From Perognathus longimembris pacificus (Eukaryota; Chordata; Mammalia; Rodentia; Heteromyidae): a stretch of DNA of 64,000 bases. Shown here piece by piece: positions 1-12,465 of the stretch; position 1 is the stretch's first letter; each line of letters opens with the position of its first letter. A program made the translations under genes and the position numbers. Location: positions 9,648,852 through 9,712,851 of the forward strand of contig NC_063173.1 of assembly GCF_023159225.1 (NCBI RefSeq). Direction: 5' to 3'. The notes beneath the pieces are model-generated. The model made no database searches. It had not been told where the DNA came from and saw only the letters and a list, made by a program, of their open reading frames with translations.

Positions 1-117
1 GGCCAGAAGCGGCGCTGTGGCTCAAGTGGCAGAGTGCTAGCCTTGAGCGGGAAGAAGCCAGGGACAGTGCTCAGGCCCTGAGTCCAAGGCCCAGGACTGG
101 CCAAAAAAAAAAAAAAA
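1..117 (+). mobile_element. Geo monomer at the window edge
   Basis: Starts at GGCCAGAAGCGGCGCTGTGG and ends in GGACTGGCC plus A13. Near-consensus, so young. Its ID-like half presumably lies just outside the window. Confidence 0.9.
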
Positions 118-559
118 TGTCAATTGCCTCAGGAATCCTATTTAGGAATAACATCACGGAAATAAATACAATGATGAAGAAAGCCCAGATGTTTGGCAAT
201 GGCTGAGGAAAACATCCATATGCAAAGGCCCTTCCTTGTTCAGCTCCCTCAAAAAATCTAGGGAAACTGTTCAGTTCCAACCATTTCTGCAGGTTGATCT
301 GAAATGTACCCCCACTCCTGGAAAAAAAACACCACCATGTATTGAAAGCTTTTTTCTAGTGTAGCAGAGTTCAGAGCTCTGTCTATTGGGAATACTGGGA
401 AGTGATTACATCATGAAGGAGCTGAATCATCAATGGATTGATCAAGTCATGAGTTAATAATATGATGACATTACTGAGAGGCAGTAGAAACTTTCAGAGA
501 TATGGCCTAGTTGTAGTAAAGGCATGCCCTGGAAATGTACCAGTAATTGAAGATAAGCG

Positions 560-662
560 GGTCATGGACTTTCCTACCTGAGCTGGCTTTGAACTATTAT
601 CCTCAGATCTCAGCTTCCTGAGTAGCTAAGGTTATAGGTGTGAGCCACCAATACCTTGTTGA
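560..662 (-). mobile_element. B1-like SINE fragment, antisense
   Basis: Antisense of the 7SL/B1-like left half: GAGCTGGCTTTGAACT, then ATCCTCAGATCTCAGC, CTGAGTAGCTA and GTGTGAGCCACCA. The Geo half is missing. Confidence 0.8.
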
Positions 663-789
663 ACCACATTTTATTTCCTAGTCGACTATATGTCAACTGC
701 TTAATGAGTAGTTATTATATATAATAAGGCCAGTTAGACAACAGCTGCAATGTAGTACACTGTGGTGAATGAGTAGCTGTGCTATGCAG

Positions 790-975
790 TTAGCACTTCT
801 ATATTAAAGTCTCAACTCCACTACATACTAATCTACATACATACTAATCATCATAATTTCTAATTTAAACTCTAATCTCCTTATCTGTAAAATAAGTTTG
901 TAAGCTTGTTTTGATGGTGATATAATATGAAGCCACTAACATAGTTCCTAACTAAAGAGAAGCTATTGTTCTAAA
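790..975 (+). repeat. MIR-like ancient SINE
   Basis: Diverged but with the MIR-type stretch CTCCTTATCTGTAAAATAAG followed by a variable AT-rich tail. Boundaries are approximate. Confidence 0.5.
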
Positions 976-1199
976 CATCAGTAATGAACTTTAAAGTAGA
1001 TGAAAATAGTTCATGTTTTATAGCCCATAAAGACTCTGCTGCATATTTTTGACTAAAGTAGAAGGCAGAAGCAGCCAACAATAACTTGAAAACCAGTGCA
1101 CACAGCTGTGTTCCAATAAAATGTTGTGAACAATGGAAGGAGAAGGCCATATTGGGCTAACAGACAGGTACTTATTCTAAGCTGCCCACATTTTAATCA

Positions 1200-1442
1200 G
1201 TTGAGCTAGAGTTGTCCACTAGTGGCTCAAGCTTATATCCTAGCTACTCAGGAAGCTGAGATCTAAGGATCATGGTTCAAAACCAGCACAGGCAGAAAAG
1301 CCTGTGAGTCTTATCTCCAATTAAACAGTAAAAGGCCAGAAATGGCACTGTGGCTTAAGTGGTAGAGTGCCAGCCTTGAGTGAAAAAGTCAGGTGATAGC
1401 ATAAAACTGTGAGTTCAAGCACCGCCATTGCACAAAAAAGGA
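1200..1442 (+). mobile_element. B1-like/Geo composite SINE
   Basis: Left half with TATCCTAGCTACTCAGGAAG, junction TCTTATCTCCAATTAAACAG, right half GGCCAGAAATGGCACTGTGG ... GTGCCAGCCTTGAG, then an A-rich tail. Moderately diverged. Confidence 0.88.
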
Positions 1443-1497
1443 AATTGATTATAAAAAAAGGAATAATAAAAGAGGAAATTGATAAAAGACTCTTGAA

Positions 1498-1738
1498 GCC
1501 AGGCACCGGTGGCTCACACCTGTAGTCTGAGTTTCTCAGGTGGCTGAGATCTGAGGATCATAGTTCGAGGCCAGCTCAACTGAAAAGTCCCATGAGACCC
1601 TGATTCCCAATTAACCACTCAAAAACCAGAAGCAGCACAGTGATCAAGTGGTACAACACTAGCTTTGAGCACAAAGAGGCTCAGGGACAGTGCCCAGGCC
1701 CTGAGTTCAAGCCCTCAACTGGCAAAAGAAAAAGACTT
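1498..1738 (+). mobile_element. B1-like/Geo composite SINE
   Basis: Full-length: starts GCCAGGCACCGGTGGCTCAC (clearly Alu/B1-like) and ends CCCTCAACTGGCAAAAGAAA. Lies 56 bp after the preceding SINE, in the same direction. Confidence 0.9.
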
Positions 1739-1742
1739 TTGA

Positions 1743-3635
1743 ACAAGGCAGTGACAAAATCAAAATGACCCTCTGGGAGGTCGGGTAAAAGAGACTTCTC
1801 GAATGTAAGTCTGAGAATGAGCTACTTTGATTGTCTAAGCCAAAGACAGAGACTGCACTGTAAATGATGAAAACGCTAGCCGGCAGGGCAGACGCTCAGG
1901 GGACACCCTCTCGTGGTCGGCTGCTCTCTTGCAATGCCTTGGTCATTGGCTGGATCTCAGATTAACTAGTAAATTGTGAGCATAGACCTGGAAAATCTTT
2001 AGAGAACTAATTAAAGATCTTAAAAGTGCTATTGTTAGTTCACACTGATGCTTAAGCAGATGTGTAGCTTGAATTGAAGACTCTTGTGCTTAAGCTATTC
2101 TTAAATTCAAGAAAAGATTTCATGTGGGCATTTAGAACCTGTCAGAAGCAATGATTCAAATAGTTGTACTACAGACTGGTGGTGATTATGGGAGCTGATC
2201 ACAACGATTAAAGAAGCCATATTGGTACATTATACCTTTTAACTTGCTCTGGTTTTAAGACTCAGATTAGCCTCTTCTTTTCATGCCTCTAGCCAGACTG
2301 GCTAAAAAATACAAGGTTAAATCTGTTGTGGACGATGAGGTCGGTGGAGTTACTCACTACTACATCCTACAGCCCCTCTGAACACTGGAGAGGGATGCTT
2401 AAAGTTTGAGTATCTACTTTTCATAGGCCCAGGTTGGAAAAGAACACCATCTTGGGCCTAGTGTATACTCATAGCACAGGTCCAGAAGCAAAGGGACCTC
2501 AACACAATTTGTGCTAGTCAATAAATGCATAAGTGACCATTACAATTTTTTGAATACTTCCACATTTGAAAATTGGAAATAATCAGAGATAGCCTACTAC
2601 TCAACCTAAATATAAAAGGATTTCAAGTAATATGCTACACTCAATACATTTAAAAGGTATCGGAATAGCTATCTCCCCATCTCAAGTGCAATTATCTATG
2701 CATTTTCCACTTGTGTATTACATTTTATAACTGTGTATTTTCTAGAGGCCTATAAAATAAATGATGTGTAATACTACTCCTCAAGCAGCTTCTAGAAAAC
2801 CAGTCAGTTTTTAACTTCTATGTATTTCAGATCTCATGGCAATTGAGAAAGCAATTACAAAAAGAGCTCACTAAAGTTAATGAAACACAGATAAGTTTCC
2901 TTTTACAAAAGAATTCTAAGCCAGCATTCCCCATACTTTATGTAGCTCCCAGTGTTCAACATGGCCCAAGTGTTTAGGAACTATTGCATGGTATTTGGAG
3001 AAAACAGTAACAACAACAACAAAAAATGACAAAAACATTATTTATAAAATACACCAACACTTTAGAAATCTACACTGAATACAGGGCACATCTTGATTTT
3101 GAAAAGGAATAAATAATATATGTTGGAATCAGAGAATTAAGTTGGAAATTATACAGTTTTATAGGACTCAGACTTCACTCTTTTCTTTCTTTAGAATAGT
3201 ACACTATAAGGTCTACTTTACAGTCATGCTATCAGTTAAATAAATTTGTTCGCATAACAATATTGCATCCGAAGGGGAAGAACAGTGGAAGAGGAGACAG
3301 TGACCAAAATGCATTGTACTCATAAACTGACTTCTGGAATTGAAACCCCTTTGCATAACTACTTAATAATAACAATTTAAGAATATATCACACAAAGCTA
3401 TAGACAACAGTAAGAAACATAGTGTTTATACTGAATATAAAAAGCACACATTAGAATATTAATGCAACGTCCCTCAGTAAGAATAGCGATTGTTTCACTT
3501 CGTTTTTTCATATGTACTGTGGTCTATAGTCTCATATGCAAGGTACAGAAGGTAATGTTGGTTAGTTAACTAGGAGTTTACTCAAAGGATGCTAAGGAGC
3601 TAGCAGAGATATTAAGATGGCATCTTGCATACAGA
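1743..3635. other. Unique AT-rich intron DNA
   Basis: No coding frame, RNA gene or repeat recognised. One small CpG-bearing patch (GCTAGCCGGCAGGGCAGACG) lies near 1875. Confidence 0.5.
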
Positions 3636-3637
3636 TG

Positions 3638-3815
3638 TCCTTATGGCCTCGTCTGGTGGTGGTAGCTATGCAGGAGAGATAAGAGAATTATAGTCTGAAA
3701 CTAGCCCTGGTAAAAAGTGTGTGACCCTATCTGAAAACTGAACTAAGTCAAAAAGGACAGAGCCACAGCTTAAACACCTAGGCTAGTAGGCACAGGCCCT
3801 GGGTGTAGACAGCAC
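3638..3815 (+). mobile_element. Diverged B1-like/Geo SINE
   Basis: Degenerate copy: GCCTCGTCTGGTGGTGGTAG, ...CTAGCCCTGG..., GAGCCACAGCTTAAACACCT and GGCACAGGCCCTGGGTG keep the order of the composite SINE. Confidence 0.55.
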
Positions 3816-3839
3816 AGCAACACACATCCAGACAGGTGG

Positions 3840-5195
3840 CTCTGCTTTATAAACTGCTAGGCTCCCCTAGGCAGCATGTGTTAAGAGTGTTTGCACCCAT
3901 TTTCAAGGGAAACCTTTGTTTATGTTTTTTGTTTTGTCATCCAAGTAATATTCACTTCATGAACATGAGGTGAAAACATTCCCTCCTCTTCTAATTGCTA
4001 GAAAAATTCATGTCAACAATAAAGCCAGCTAACACCTAAGATTTTCTTTGTGAAATTTTTAAATTACAAAATTTAACTTTCAATTAAAATTAAAGATAAA
4101 GATAAATAATCCAAGTTATTTATCTCTCATTGAGTGGACTTTAGTACTTTGCTTCTTTTTGAGAAACTGATCCATTTCGTCTAAGTTAATAAAAGCATTG
4201 ACATAATATTTTTGAACAAATACTTAAAGAGAACTTAAAAATAAAATTGAGTTTAAATTAAAAGTAAAATAAAAATGTAGAAAGAAAGAAATGCCCTAAG
4301 GTGGAATTTGCTCAGCTACCACAAGACACTGGGTCTGTTACCTTTAAACTCTTATGGAACTCAACGTGGACATAACTGTTCTTGGGTCTATTAATGATTC
4401 TGTGTTTTCCCAAACCACATATTCTGCATTTCACCTTGTACATAGAGCTGCTCACTTCTGAATCCATAGAATTGACAGAATCTAGGTCATATGCTTGTGT
4501 ACCAGTTCCAAAGGAGACAAAAGAACAAAGTTTTATGGGTTCTTTCTGTGTCAGTAACTAGAAATTCCCAAAAGATAATAAGTAGAGTTATGAACAGTTA
4601 GAAAGCCAGAAAACACCATAGTGTGAAATCCATTTTTTAAAACAGTCTAATACCATCTCAGTGAGAAGTCAATTTTTCATTTTCTCAGCAGAAGGATACA
4701 CATGAACGTCTTTGCTTTTAGTCTCAGGCAGAGACCAAAATTGAGTAGACTTTAATGTAATAAAGCTCTTTCCCAGAGTACCCATTGTTCATAAAACAGT
4801 GAGAGAAGGTGGGCCTGAAAATGTCACTATAACTAGGATAGTAATGCCCAAAGAAATGTACCCGGAATAGAACCAGAGGATGAGGAAGAAAGAGCAGGTG
4901 CATATCTTCTTCCTCTGAATTAGAGTCTTATCCCCATTATTGCAAAGATACAACTTGCTCCATTATTTCACAACTACAATGGCATTGCTCTGGTGTCCAA
5001 TTTCTGTAAACAGCCAAGCCCAGAGCACAGCACTCTGAAAGCAAGATGCAGTAGAATGAACAAGGTTACAATTAGAAACAGATGAAACAAGGCTAAATGG
5101 ATTCTTCCAATAAGCACTTGTTATATGCATCAGAGCCAGATATGGACAGTGAAACCCAGACCATAAGATGGACTGTGGATACACAGTGCAGTGAG
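3840..5195. other. Unique AT-rich intron DNA
   Basis: Nothing assignable beyond AT-rich sequence, for example near 4040-4270. Confidence 0.45.
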
Positions 5196-5197
5196 AA

Positions 5198-5276
5198 AGA
5201 GGGGGAAGGGAGGGGAGGCAGAGGAAGGGAAGGAGGGAAAGAGGGAGGGAGGGAGGAAAAGGTAAGAAGGGGGCAG
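5198..5276 (+). repeat. GGGA/GGAA purine tract
   Basis: About 78 nearly uninterrupted purines. This explains the Glu/Gly/Arg-rich and Ser/Pro/Phe-rich open frames that cross it; they are not genes. Confidence 0.85.
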
Positions 5277-5279
5277 GAG

Positions 5280-7570
5280 AGATGTTACAAGTCTAGAAGG
5301 TTGGTAAGTGTGGTTAGAGAGCAAACCCAAAAGTTGTATATGGTGAAGATTCAGGGCATGGGCATTACGCATGCACCAGGTAAACTGGTTAGTAAGTACA
5401 GAGCTCAGTCAGCACCTCAGACAGACTCATGAAACGACTCCAAACTTTGAAGATATATTCGAAAGACAGAGCATAGTCCTCAACTTCAACAGACAAGTCG
5501 ATCCCAACCCATAATATAAGGACTGAATCTGGTTATAGGAATACATAAAATATGCATCTCAGGTAAAATGGGTTGAACTCCTAATCTATAGGCTGACCAT
5601 ATAAGTTTAAATCACAAATTAAAAATAGGAAACTCTTATTAATAGTGTTGCTAGGAAAATATACATACAAGCCAGGAATGTTTTGGACAAATTGAAATAT
5701 GTGATGACCCAGATTATAAATTACCTGGAGAATCCACAGGTAACATTCTTAGAAATAGAACAGGGAGAGGAAACAATGTGAAGGTGATACATAAAAAATT
5801 ATTGTTTAGAAAAGGTTATTTTTTCTTTGCTTTGTTTTCAGTATTGGAACAGATGAAGTGGAAAACTGAAGTATACCAGAATACACTCACTTCTTATGTC
5901 TTTTTTATTTCACTATGAGGAAATAACAGTAATAGTCATGAAAACCTCCAGGGCACATTACTGTTGGTGATGGCAGAGTAAGAATGTAAGTTTCCCTCAG
6001 TAGTGAGGACCATGGCAGAATGGAGGCAAGTTTCAATGACAAGCTCATCTAACACTCCACTGGTCTCAGATCCAAAGCAGGTTAGGCTAATGATGATAAT
6101 GATGATACCCACAAGGTTCACACAAGGTCTGTCGATGGAAACAGAGGCAGAGGATACGCTTTGGACCTGTGAGAAGTTTCAGGAAATCAGATGTCCTTCA
6201 CCAGTCTGAGGAACATGTCACTCAAGAGTTCTCTAATCCTTTACAGATTCACTAAGAGAAAGCCTTTTGGTGGGAAACATTCCATTTCACCAACAGAAAG
6301 ATCATTTGATTTGAGCCTTAGTTTTGTCATTCTAATGCTGCATTCAAGGAGTTAGCAGAACTTCCATACAGGCTTTTGAAAAGTTTTTCCAATGACTTGA
6401 CACTCTACTTTGCCAATACTACAGTGTTAGTCCTCAGATTGTAATCCTAGCCAGGCATCCTATTTTCATCAAGAAACTCAGAAAGATGGGCTTCACTGCT
6501 GGGTGTCTAGAGGGCACAAGTGCTGGCTCTGGGTTCTATCCTCTACAAGGAGGGAGGTCTTATGCTTTTTTCATCATGTTGTCAACTCCACGCTCTCTCC
6601 TATACCACACGGACTCTCTTCAATGATACACGAATCGAGATTTGAAGGATTAGAAGTCCAATACCTAAGTGTAAGGGTCAGCCATGCCTGAAGTGAATAA
6701 AATCATGTTCTGAAACTTACAGAGTTTAACATTGCTATGAACGAACAAAGAATGTCAGAATGTAATGGGGGTTGAAAAAAAGTTGAGAACTCTTTTTTAA
6801 CCTAGAAGACATTTCAATCTTTCCCATAAGCCTCTTCCTTTCCCTTTCTGCTTCTTAACACTTAATCACTAAGCAACACACTCTATATTTTGTTTATGTT
6901 GTGTTGTTTTTATCAAGATGGCAAGGTTCTCTTTTATAAATACATATACTCTCAATGCCCAGAATGCTTGGCTAGCCTGTGACATATATTCAATGATACA
7001 TATTGAATGCATGAATAATGGAAGACTTCCTTCCACATACACAACATATAGTGTAGCTTGCTCTTAAATATAAAACAATCAATGGAGGAAAGTTCTCCAA
7101 GATGCTCATCTTTCCTTCCTCTATCTAGAAGCCTCTGCACTGCATAGTGACTTCTCAGAAGAAGACAGTTTGAAGGAAATGTAAAATCTTGATGCTGTAC
7201 AATCATCTAAGGGAAGGAGGAGATTGTATGAATCGACTCCCATCTTGGTTTCAAAAAACAAAATGCAGGCTAACATCACAGAAAGCAAACCGGACACTAA
7301 AAACATGTCATATTTGTAAACTTTGGGTAACTTAATCTCATCTCAGTTTTGCTCTTCCTATTTCCCTTTATAGCAGTAAATACTTCAGAGTAATAGAAAA
7401 ACTGAAAAATAAAAAATGATAATTATTGACTAACCCATTGTAAGAATCTGAAGAAATATTGGAAATAAAGAACTCTCAAAGGAAAAGAGAAAAAGGCATG
7501 TTACAACAGTAGAACTTCAGAATGAAGAAAAATCTTGTAGGAACTGAAGAATAACTTTCCAAAGACAAGA
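5280..7570. other. Unique intron DNA
   Basis: No supported gene or repeat. Short frames at 6003-6209, 6503-6691 and 6952-7306 show no family resemblance. Confidence 0.45.
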
Positions 7571-7572
7571 TA

Positions 7573-7835
7573 ATGGCTCTCTCCTCTAATCCCAGCTTCT
7601 TAGGAGAGTGAGATCTGAAAATCAAAGTTCCAAGATAGACCAGGCAGTAATGCCCATTAGACTCTTATCTGGAATTAACCACCAACCACCAAACAACAGG
7701 GAGCAAACCTGTGGTTCAAATGGCAGAGCACTAGCCATGACTATAAAAAAATAATAATAATAAAAAGCCAAGAGACAGCACCCAGGCCCTGAGTTCAGGC
7801 CACAGTATCAGTGCCAAAAACATGAAAAAAAAAAT
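7573..7835 (+). mobile_element. B1-like/Geo composite SINE
   Basis: CTCTAATCCCAGCTTCTTAG start, ATTAGACTCTTATCTGGAAT junction, GTTCAAATGGCAGAGCACTAG Geo box, interrupted by an (AAT)n run, and an A-tail. It lies 200 bp downstream of the RAB38 exon 2 donor and antisense to the gene. Confidence 0.85.
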
Positions 7836-8042
7836 AGGAAAGGGCTTAATCCGTGATAGTAGTGATGATAGTTAATTCCTAACCTTCTCAGTCACTGCCT
7901 TGACATAAGAAAGAACATAAACAATTTAGGAGTGATAAATCACTAGACAAACACATTATTATCCTTCTGATGATGAAAGTGATGTGTCATTTTCTTTGTG
8001 AGTCTTGCCTACAGTAAGCTTAGCCTTGAATGGTCACATTAC

Positions 8043-8323
8043 CTTAGCTGATGTTTCAAACCATCCTACGAAGCCATGCTCCTTGCAGAACTGGTCCATT
8101 TTGAGGCCGTTGTTTATAAGCACATCCTTCCCCTGATCACATTTGTTGGCCAGTAACACCACTGAAACTGGTTTGCCATTAGGGAGAGTTAATTTCGAGT
8201 CCAAATCATTTTTCCACTTTGCCACTGCTTCAAATGTGGCTGGCCTGGTGACATCAAAGACAATAAACGCACCCATAGCCTCTCGGTAATAGACTCGTGT
8301 CATGTTTCCAAATCTTTCTTGAC
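8043..8323 (-). CDS. RAB38: RAB38 exon 2 (residues 68-161)
   Basis: Second coding exon of RAB38, with the core of the GTPase fold. The acceptor AG is at 8325-8324 (minus-strand ...GGTTCTAG) and the donor GT at 8042-8041 follows TCA GCT AAG. The exon is 281 bp, so exons 1 and 2 together are 483 bp, exactly 161 codons. Visible motifs are switch II GQERF (68-72) with the catalytic-type Gln69, the guanine-specificity motif NKCD (127-130) and the ETSAK loop (157-161). No frameshift or stop is present, so the gene looks functional. Thr113 and Ile137 differ conservatively from the Ser and Met I recall in human. The remaining 50 or so residues, with the Rab C-terminal cysteines, must come from a third exon outside the window. 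Confidence 0.97.
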
Positions 8324-9052
8324 CTAGAACCAAACAAAACAGAATTAAAAACTTACTAAAAATCAGAGACTGATGCATATATTGTAACTTCATAAAGCCA
8401 CCAGGATAAGCAGTTTCACTGCTAATCTGTAAAGAGTAAAATAACTATGCAGTCCTGCAGATTTGCTCTTCTTCTTTGAATCCAAAAGAAAATGCTTTCA
8501 ATGAGCAAAAATACGTACCGAGAAAGTAGTGTGTACCACATAATTGCTTAACATTGCGCTAGTACAAGATCCCACTATTCACTTGAGGCTATTTCCATTC
8601 CAATTAATTGAAATGAAATAAAGTTTTAAATTCAATTTTTGGGCCACACCAGCCAGTGGTCTACGAGTGCGTGGCTCAGGGACACTGCAGTAGGTAACAG
8701 GATGTTGGTCTCTACATAAGAGTTGAGACCACCGAGTTCATTCTTGTACTGGAGTCTGGAGAAGACACGATATTATGCACAGTGTCCTGTAAACATGGGC
8801 TATAATGATTGAAACAGGAAGATACTGTAAAATATTAATATGTGAAAATATAAAGATCCAGAGAGCGAGTCGAATTAACACATATAAAGCACACAATACC
8901 TTAGAACTACTCAAAATTTAAGTTTTCATTGCCTCTTATTCGGGATTCTAAAAATATAGTAGAAATGCAATGTAGATTATGAAATTAGAGGTCCAGGCTA
9001 TGGTTTCTAACAAAAAATTACAGGAATTTCAGCTGCATGTGAAAAGTAAACA

Positions 9053-9276
9053 GAAGTTGGCACCCGCAGCTCATGCCTGTAACTCTAGCTACTTGGGATG
9101 CGGAGACCTGGCGGTGTGAAACCGGAAGCCAATCGGGGCAAAAAGAGAGCATGAGACTCCATTTTTCAAGACAGCCAGAAGAAGTGCAGCTGGTCGTGCA
9201 GCTCAAGCGGTAGAGGCCAACCTAGTCAATTTGAGGGCCTGAGTTCAAACCTTGGTATTGGCAAAAAAAAAAAAAA
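9053..9276 (+). mobile_element. B1-like/Geo composite SINE
   Basis: GTTGGCACCCGCAGCTCATG ... TAGCTACTTGGGATG ... GTGCAGCTCAAGCGGTAGAG ... TTGGTATTGGC plus A13. Shortened in the Geo half. Confidence 0.85.
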
Positions 9277-9279
9277 TCC

Positions 9280-11625
9280 TATTACTTCGAATTCTGTGTA
9301 CTAGTGACCACTGATGACAGCAACTAGTCAAGACTAGGTATATATTTCTTGAACCCAAACTCTAATAGCATGCAACCATAAGCTTTTAATTCTGATTTGG
9401 GCATGCTAAGCCTGAGATGTACATTAGAAAATGCAGGTAAATATAGCCTCTAAGAAAAATGTATCCAATATTGAGAACAAATTTTGATGGCTGGTAAATT
9501 TTAATATAAATTATCAAAATCTATTTTTGTGCATTACACTGAGATCAGAATCCCTATGCAATATGCAGAATCCCTAGGCAATTAGTGAAAATGTTTGAAT
9601 ATCTACAGCTCAGGTGCTGGTGTTTTTAAACATGTGTCACTGAAAAGAATAGTATTTCACCAGACAGCACATGACAATTCTCAAATATTTCTTATGCATG
9701 CCACGGAAACATTTTTAAAAATTCCCACACTCATCTAGTCAATGATGGAAAAGGATTTAAAAAAAAACACCTTTCCATATGACATATAACCCACAGATGA
9801 ACTTTCATTTTCCCCAAAGGAGTTTTAATTATTGTTCCTTTGTTAGTGTTTGAGGAAAAAGTGGTTCCCTTTGATACTGTGCTGGGTGGCCATGACATTC
9901 AGAAAGCCAGGGGAAGAAAGCCCTCTGTGATCATTCAGAACTCCAAAGGCCTCCGGGCTTCGTGAAGGATGTCTCATGATCTCTTTCAGAAATCTAATCA
10001 GATGAAGGGCAGAGTCATGGGTTATTCAATCATCTGCTTGTCCAGAGGTTTTTCAGGGTGCAGTAGGCAGCTCTGAGAAATAAGAACTTTACATTTTACT
10101 ATGTAGCCAAGGGGTCATTTTAAGACTGCAGAAAAAGCAACTGAGTCTTTCCATAGAGATGCCAAAGGAAAATGTGCATGTACATGAGATTGTGAGCGCA
10201 TGTCTATCAGATCAGATACGAAAGGAGACGACTGCTGGTTTCTAGAAAGAAGATCTTTGTAAAGGGAGGTCCCTGGACCAGCTCGCTTGGACAGTTTATA
10301 TTTGTGGCATTCCAGCAAGGGGTCACATTCAGATCAGAGCATTTCTAGTACTCCCATTCTATCCTTCCTTAGTCAGCTGATAGCCCTCTCTGCTGTTTTT
10401 TATTTAAAGAGTGCTAGACATGTGACTCTTAGTGAGTGCCTACTTCCTGGCAGACTGAGGTCTGAGCGACTCATCCTGGGCAAATTTACTTTCAAATGGA
10501 ATACCTTTTGGCAAGACATCACCTATTCAACACATATTGAAGGAGGCCAGGCTCTGTGCTTTTGGTGGCTAATTATGTAGGGGCTTTTGTTCATCAGGAA
10601 CTTGGAAATTACTGCTGAAAATAGTTAACTCACCACAGTGACTTCTCTTAGTTTCTAAACACACCCACGCAGTGTGCATATGGCTCCGGATTCAGTGTCT
10701 AGCTCTGATGGGTCTTAATGTCAAAGCAATCAGCAGACAATCCAATGGCTGCTGAAACCATCTGCATAACCTCCTGGCAAAACGCACAGGACGGATGAGG
10801 CAGAGGACCAGGGGTCGTAATTATAAGCAAGACGTGAACAAACCAGACCACACTTACGCAGATGCACCTTTCTCCCTGAGTCTGTTTTCTGGTGTGTTAA
10901 ATAAAGTCAATGTGGCTGATGTCTAAGGACTCTTGTGGTTCTCACTGCTTAGATTAAATTCAACCATGACCTTCTTTCCCAACAGCTTGAAATGGCCACT
11001 TGGTGTTAAAGCCTGAGCTGAAAGTACACAACACGTCACTGCCACAATATGCACTTCACAACATTTTCAGGTCATAAGTACTTTCCTGTAGTTGTTTTCA
11101 GTAAGCACAACCAAGTGGCGTATCTTCTCGACAGGCATCAAACCAATGGCAGGAAGTGGAGCATGCTCTCTGGGATACTTGGCACTTTACAATCCGATCC
11201 GAACCAACTAGCATTGTGACTTCACCCTGCTCAGCCACCGTTTCGGCATGGGTAAGCTAAAGGAGCTAGAAGGAACACTCTAGATAAATTCACTACGCCT
11301 CAGGGAGCCCCATCTTCTAGAGGCAGGAACTCATTTCCCCACCTCTCACTTCTGTGTCTCACAGCTTAGTTCAGCATCAACACAATCATCTGGAGTGGGT
11401 CCCTCCAACTCAGTCCTCATTCCCTCATCCACAGGGTCTCTGCTGTCCTGCCCTACTTTACGTTGGAAGTGCCTCTGCCCATTGGCACTGCCACGATTCT
11501 AGTCTAGCCTCATCACTCCTCACCTGGACACCTACCAGTGCGCAAACTCTTGTTCACCTGTCCCCTTCCAGGTACATATAATGTCTCCCCAGATAACATA
11601 AATATAAATATTACTTTACAAGCAG
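9280..11625. other. Unique intron DNA
   Basis: No coding evidence. The segment near 10530-10560 (ACACATATTGAAGGAGGCCAGG) weakly resembles an L2/MIR 3' end but is too short to call. Confidence 0.4.
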
Positions 11626-11632
11626 GTACTCT

Positions 11633-12045
11633 GTCACCCTTGCTACTCAGAACTGAGATCCAGGGGATCATGACTCAAAGCTAGCCCTGAAAGAGAATCC
11701 CCCAAGACTCTGTCCAAAATAATCAGCAAAAATGGGGCTGGGGTGGGCTGGGGATATAGCCTAGTGGCAAGAGTGCCTGCCTCGGATACACGAGGCCCTA
11801 GGTTCGATTCCCCAGCACCACATATACAGAAAAAACGGCCAGAAGCAGCGCTGTGGCTCAAGTGGCAGAGTGCTAGCCTTGAGCGGGAAGAAGCCAGGGA
11901 CAGTGCTCAGGCCCTGAGTCCAAGGCCCAGGACTGGCCAAAAAAAAAAAATGGGGCTGGGAGTGTGGCTCAAGTGATAGAGCACCAGGCCTAGTGCTAGA
12001 GCATGTGATAGAGCATGAGGCCCAGAGGCCAAACTGTGGAGCCAT
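11633..12045 (+). mobile_element. Older B1-like/Geo composite SINE, split by a younger SINE
   Basis: Left part at 11633-11742 (CTTGCTACTCAGAACTGAGA ... CTGTCCAAAATAATCAGC) and right part at 11946-12045 (GGGAGTGTGGCTCAAGTGAT ... GAGGCCCAGAGGCC). They are separated only by an IDL-Geo copy with its target-site duplication, so the host copy is older. Confidence 0.85.
11743..11945 (+). mobile_element. IDL-Geo SINE nested in an older SINE
   Basis: Near-consensus young copy. The flanking direct repeat AAAAATGGGGCTGGG occurs at 11728-11742 and 11946-11960. Target-site duplication and A-tail indicate L1-type retrotransposition. Confidence 0.95.
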
Positions 12046-12185
12046 AAAAGATAAATAAACACATATATCCATATATATGCACATGTATGTGTTTATGTAT
12101 ATATGCAGTGTGCATGTATATGTCCTCAGACCGCTATCACCACAAACAATTTTAAAAACCCATCTGAACTATTTACCCAGTCCTG

Positions 12186-12415
12186 ATCAAGCACCAGTGG
12201 TTCAAACCTATAATCCTAGCTACTCAGGAAGCTTAGATCTGTGGGTCATGGCTCAGAAACAGCCCAGGCAGGAAGGTCCATCAGCGTCTTATCCCTAATT
12301 AGCCACCAAGAAGCTGGAAGTGCTCTATGGCTCAAGTGGTAGAGTGTGAGCATTGAGCAACTAAGCTCAGGAATAGTGGCCAGGCCCTGAGTTGAAGCCC
12401 TAGGACTGGAATGTG
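12186..12415 (+). mobile_element. B1-like/Geo composite SINE
   Basis: AGCACCAGTGGTTCAAACCT ... GCTACTCAGGAAGCTTAG ... TTATCCCTAATTAGCCACCA ... CTCAAGTGGTAGAGTGTGAG ... CCTAGGACTGG. The tail has been replaced by a CA microsatellite. Confidence 0.9.

Positions 12416-12416
<1 letters not shown>

Positions 12417-12462
<46 letters not shown>
12417..12462 (+). repeat. (CA)n microsatellite at a SINE 3' end
   Basis: About 22 uninterrupted CA units directly after the SINE 3' end. Confidence 0.97.

Positions 12463-12464
<2 letters not shown>

Positions 12465-12465
<1 letters not shown>

Larger units (their letters stand above)
1..8042 (-). other. RAB38: RAB38 intron 2, visible part
   Basis: AT-rich DNA downstream of the exon 2 donor. 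I looked on the minus strand for the last coding exon (expected to begin with ENINIDEASR and end with a cysteine-containing CAKS tail) and did not find it. Intron 2 is therefore inferred to run beyond the left edge, which fits the long intron 2 of other mammals. The outer boundary is unseen. Confidence 0.8.

Noticed and set aside
1..8042. RAB38 exon 3 in the left part of the window
   Set aside because: Looked for reverse complements of ENINID, the SCSGCAKS end and nearby acceptors; found none. Its absence is consistent with a long intron 2.
11743..11835. tRNA-Ala gene
   Set aside because: The left monomer keeps A/B-box-like motifs but cannot fold as a mature tRNA and recurs many times as part of IDL-Geo SINEs.
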